Positions 61,267 through 64,000 of a DNA stretch of 64,000 bases are shown one piece after another. Position numbers and translations under genes: made by a program. The stretch is from CAZOOM01 sp964460795 (GTDB taxonomy: Bacteria; Omnitrophota; Omnitrophia; Omnitrophales; Aquincolibacteriaceae), in the NCBI GenBank assembly GCA_964460795.1, contig CAYWRU010000007.1, positions 1 through 64,000 on the forward strand, given 5' to 3'. Position 1 is the first letter of the stretch. Each line of letters begins with the position of its first letter. A model generated the notes under the pieces. The model ran no database searches and was not told the DNA's origin. It saw only the letters and a program-made list of their open reading frames with translations.

Positions 61267-62811
61267 ATGCCGGGAGTCTCTCGCGGAATTCGGAAAATTG
61301 TCTGTATCCTGATTCTTGGGCTGGGACTAGGAGGATCGAACCGAATGGTTTTTGCCGATCATCCGGCGTATGTGGCGGGGCAGTTTTATCCGGATAATCC
61401 GTTGGAGCTAAAGGCCGAAGTCCAAGGATTTCTCACGGGAGCTGAAGCGCCCAAAGGATTTTCTCCGGCCATTCTCATGGTGCCTCATGCTGGGTACATT
61501 TATTCCGGCGCTGTTGCCGGCCATGCGTTTCATCAGATTCAAGGAAAAAACTATCCGCTTGTCATCTTGATTGCTGTGGCCCATCGCTATCCTGTGTCCG
61601 GTGCTGCGACTCAAATAGAGGGCGCATTTCATACTCCGCTTGGCGCGGTTTCTGTGGATACTCAGGCGGTCCGGCGTTTGATGGAGCTTTCGCCTTCCGT
61701 GACCGAACTTCCCGGCGCTTTTTATCAAGAGCATTCTTTGGAAGTTGAACTTCCATTTCTTCAAGTAGCGCTCGACCAATTTAAAATTGTTCCGTTGCTC
61801 ATGACTCGCCCGGATCTCGCGAGTGCGCAGGATGTGGGCGATGCCGTGGCAGCTCTGGTTCAGGAAAAAGCAAAACAAGGCATCCGCACCTTAATTGTAG
61901 TCTCCTCCGATTTCGCTCATTATCCCAAAGTAGAGGATGCAAAAAAGTCTGATCTCAAAATGGTGGATGAAATTCTTAAGGTGAGCCCTGAAGGCCTTCA
62001 CGAGACTTCTCTTGATTTGATGCGACAGGGAATTCCTAATCTGGAAACAACGGCCTGCGGTGAAGCCGGACTTTTGGCTGGACTTTATGCCGCGCGTTCG
62101 CTGGGGGAGCTCAAGCCTGAGCTTTTGCAGCACGCTACCTCGGCCGAGAGTTCTGAAGGAAGCGCGGACCGGACGGTGGGATATGCATCCGTGGTTTTTT
62201 ATCAAAAAGATTCAGCGGCTTTGATACCTCAGAAAGCTGTGGAAACTCCTGCATTGAAGCTTAGTGATGAAGATAAGAAAAAACTCCTTCAGTTGGCCCG
62301 GAAATCTGTGGAAGATCACGTGCTCTCAAAAAAGAAGGGGAATCAAAAAGGTTTTGAAGATTTGCAATTTCGGATTCCTAAGGCGGTTTTTGTCACCCTG
62401 ACCAAACATGGAGAACTTCGCGGCTGTATCGGAACTTTGGTGTCTCAAATGCCTCTGGTTCAAGCGGTTCAAAACTATGCAGTTCTTGCGGCAACCGAAG
62501 ATCCTCGGTTTTCACCGGTGAATGCTGCGGAGCTCAAAGAATTGAGCTATGAGATTTCGATATTGACCGAGGCCGTTAAAGTGAAAGATGCGGCATCCAT
62601 TCGCCCGAAAATTGATGGCGTCATTTTAACGCGTGGACCTCGTCAGGGAGTTTTTCTGCCGCAGGTTTGGGAGGAGACCGGATGGACGAAAGAAGAATTT
62701 CTTAGCCAGCTTGCTAGTCAGAAAGCAGGCCTGCCGAGAGATGCTTGGCAGGATCCAAAGACCGAGCTTTTTGTTTTCCAAGTCGAGGCGTTTAGCGAGA
62801 ATAACAGATAG
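61267..62811 (+). CDS. MEMO1-AMMECR1 fusion protein with signal peptide
   Basis: 514 residues. A hydrophobic N-terminus (ILGLGLGGSNRMVFADH) looks like a signal peptide. Residues about 35-320 are a MEMO-type domain with AGQFYPDNP, MVPHAGYIYSGAVAG and DFAHYP, whose histidines bind iron or copper. Residues about 340-510 are AMMECR1 with TLTKHGELRGCIGTL (conserved RGCIG). In many prokaryotes both occur with a radical SAM protein as the AmmeMemoRadiSam set. No radical SAM gene is in the window. Export of the fusion would be notable. Confidence 0.85.
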   Translation: MPGVSRGIRKIVCILILGLGLGGSNRMVFADHPAYVAGQFYPDNPLELKAEVQGFLTGAEAPKGFSPAILMVPHAGYIYSGAVAGHAFHQIQGKNYPLVILIAVAHRYPVSGAATQIEGAFHTPLGAVSVDTQAVRRLMELSPSVTELPGAFYQEHSLEVELPFLQVALDQFKIVPLLMTRPDLASAQDVGDAVAALVQEKAKQGIRTLIVVSSDFAHYPKVEDAKKSDLKMVDEILKVSPEGLHETSLDLMRQGIPNLETTACGEAGLLAGLYAARSLGELKPELLQHATSAESSEGSADRTVGYASVVFYQKDSAALIPQKAVETPALKLSDEDKKKLLQLARKSVEDHVLSKKKGNQKGFEDLQFRIPKAVFVTLTKHGELRGCIGTLVSQMPLVQAVQNYAVLAATEDPRFSPVNAAELKELSYEISILTEAVKVKDAASIRPKIDGVILTRGPRQGVFLPQVWEETGWTKEEFLSQLASQKAGLPRDAWQDPKTELFVFQVEAFSENNR

Positions 62812-62814
62812 TTC

Positions 62815-62925
62815 TCGCAAATCCCAAAATCCAAATACCAAATTCCAAAAAAATCTTAAATTCTTATTTAAAATTTGGAGTTTGTGATTTGTTTGGGATT
62901 TAGGTCTTGGAATTTGGATTTTAAA
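62815..62925. repeat. Degenerate palindromic element (CCAAAT/ATTTGG words)
   Basis: AAATCCCAAAATCCAAATAC and AAATTCCAAAAAAATC on the left face AAATTTGGAGTTTGTGATTT and TTGGGATTTAGG on the right, between convergent genes. Confidence 0.75.
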
Positions 62926-62946
62926 AGATGGATGACTTTTTTGAGT

Positions 62947-63345
62947 TTACGCGAGAGCTAATTTGTCGAGTTGGCGGCGGATTAGAATATAGCTTCCAAT
63001 TCCGAAACACGCCCCGCCCATATTGCACATCGCATCCCAGAAATCAGCAACCCGTCCTGGACATTCCAATTGAAGCATTTCCGTGATAAAGCTCCAGAGA
63101 GCAATGAAGAAAAGGGTATAGAGGAGGGTCTGACGGAACAGGATAAATTTTCGGGTCAGTGTTGCATAAACGAGAAATCCTAAGATGGCATACCCGATGA
63201 CGTGCCCTGCATTAAAGGGGAGCGGAATGGGAAGATGATCCCGGAAAAAAGACGGCGGCAGCATGGCGAGCCATGTTAGAACTCCTGACCAACCCGCTGA
63301 GAGTATGAGCAATCCCGAGTGAATTTGACCTTGTTTATTCAGCAT
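62947..63345 (-). CDS. VanZ-like family membrane protein
   Basis: 132 residues with four hydrophobic helices. It has the VanZ pattern of a helix ending with FITEMLQLECPGRVADFWDA, then NMGGACFGIGSYIL. VanZ-like proteins are linked with low-level teicoplanin resistance in enterococci, but most homologues have no known role. Confidence 0.75.
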   Translation of the reverse strand: MLNKQGQIHSGLLILSAGWSGVLTWLAMLPPSFFRDHLPIPLPFNAGHVIGYAILGFLVYATLTRKFILFRQTLLYTLFFIALWSFITEMLQLECPGRVADFWDAMCNMGGACFGIGSYILIRRQLDKLALA

Positions 63346-63547
63346 AGAACTCTAACTAACAACCTTTCTTCGGTCCAAATAAGACCTTTTATAAAGTTCA
63401 GCAGTGTACGCTTTTGGGCCGTGAATGCAAGAAAAAAAACAAAGAGTTTTTTTAAAAAAATAGGGGAAAATATTCAGGCATTCTGCGATCTTGATTGAAT
63501 CCGATTATGTGATGTAACTCATTTGTTTATATAGAGATTTGGGTGTA

Positions 63548-63576
63548 TCGACAGGGCATTCTAATTGCGGTATACT
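63548..63576 (+). promoter_or_regulatory. Sigma-70-type promoter of the sulfite reductase gene
   Basis: TCGACA (63548-63553) and TATACT (63571-63576), 17 bases apart, about 40 bases upstream of the start codon. Confidence 0.7.
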
Positions 63577-63617
63577 GAATCTCAATCAATCATATTTTAT
63601 TTCCAATAGGATGAATG

Positions 63618-64000
63618 ATGGCGGATCAGCCTCTCAAAAAATCTCCCGTTGAGCTTGAAAAATTGGCAAGCAGCCATTTGCGCGGAACCATTGCAGAACA
63701 GATCGCTGCTGAGACCACGCATTTCAAGGATTCTGAGCACAATCTTCTTAAGTGTCATGGAATGTATCAGCAGGACGACCGGGATTTGCGTCAAGATCTT
63801 CTGAAACAAAAAAAGGAGAAGGCGTATAGTCTGATGGTCCGGGCCAAAATTCCGGGTGGGCGGTTGAAGCCGAATCAATATTTAGCGTTGGATGAGCTTG
63901 CCGACCGATATGGAAATGGAACGATGCGAATTACGACTCGCCAAGGGATTCAGTTTCATGGCGTTTTAAAGAAAAACGTCAAATCCCATATCCAAAAAAT
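63618..64000 (+). CDS. Sulfite reductase hemoprotein-like protein (5' part only)
   Basis: The first 127 codons of a gene running off the window. SPVELEKLASSHLRG, HNLLKCHGMYQQDDRD, YSLMVRAKIPGGRLKPNQYL and MRITTRQGIQFHGVLKKNVK match the N-terminal ferredoxin-like half-domain of siroheme sulfite reductases (CysI/Sir). The siroheme and iron-sulfur motifs lie beyond the window, so nitrite reductase cannot be excluded. An AGG stands seven bases before ATG 63618. Confidence 0.8.
   Translation, partial: MADQPLKKSPVELEKLASSHLRGTIAEQIAAETTHFKDSEHNLLKCHGMYQQDDRDLRQDLLKQKKEKAYSLMVRAKIPGGRLKPNQYLALDELADRYGNGTMRITTRQGIQFHGVLKKNVKSHIQK

Noticed and set aside
1..62925. Insertion sequences or transposons
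   Set aside because: Palindromes abound, but no transposase or recombinase gene and no clear target duplications were seen.

Overview
The window is a stretch of a bacterial chromosome, most likely a metagenome-assembled scaffold because it has two 100-N placeholder gaps. The organism has a Gram-negative envelope: a TonB-dependent receptor, TonB, two porin-like proteins and sugar-modification genes. It also has a bd-type oxidase. No rRNA or tRNA was recognised, so taxonomy is inference. Two giant, signal-peptide-bearing multidomain genes next to this small envelope and B12 gene set would fit Candidatus Omnitrophota (OP3), a lineage known for giant proteins, but nothing here proves it.

Layout. 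1-2635: MFS transporter and an ATP-grasp/GCS2-like ligase (minus strand). 2904-5147: mgtE and terC. 5523-8045: cydAB. 8296-31748: one giant gene of about 7,800 codons, cut by two assembly gaps. It encodes a signal peptide, a ChaN/TraB-like domain full of in-frame palindromes, two arrays of a 70-residue repeat, then about 20 enzyme-like modules (methyltransferases, JAMM-like sites, nucleotidyltransferase, Nudix-like, HEAT). 31822-32537: a nucleotidyltransferase gene overlapping a 53-codon gene. 32612-40340: a candidate cobalamin riboswitch followed by a B12 uptake operon (receptor, two PP-loop ATPases, BtuF, BtuC, BtuD, TonB). 40386-45423: two outer-membrane proteins, a His-rich small membrane protein and a zinc/manganese-type ABC uptake pair without its ATPase. 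45538-49192: small helical proteins, a PEBP, YjbQ and UbiD. 49675-53863: nucleotide-sugar genes led by an unusual ribbon-helix-helix/epimerase fusion. 54050-59251: a second giant protein with HEAT repeats and a caspase-like His/Cys dyad. 59547-64000: Hsp20, SerC, an exported MEMO-AMMECR1 fusion, VanZ and the start of a sulfite reductase gene.

The most unusual signal is a five-residue motif, R(S/A)E(V/I/M/A/L)R. It punctuates both giant proteins (33 strict and 6 near matches seen) and falls at the boundaries between unrelated modules. It was not noticed in any other protein of the window. The second giant protein also carries a clan-CD-type protease dyad, and several members of that clan cut after arginine. 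A self-processing secreted polyprotein is therefore a testable hypothesis.

A second theme is a set of degenerate palindromes built from repeated short words. They fill most longer intergenic gaps, sit in the peripheral loops of the riboswitch, and lie in frame inside the giant genes and one porin gene.
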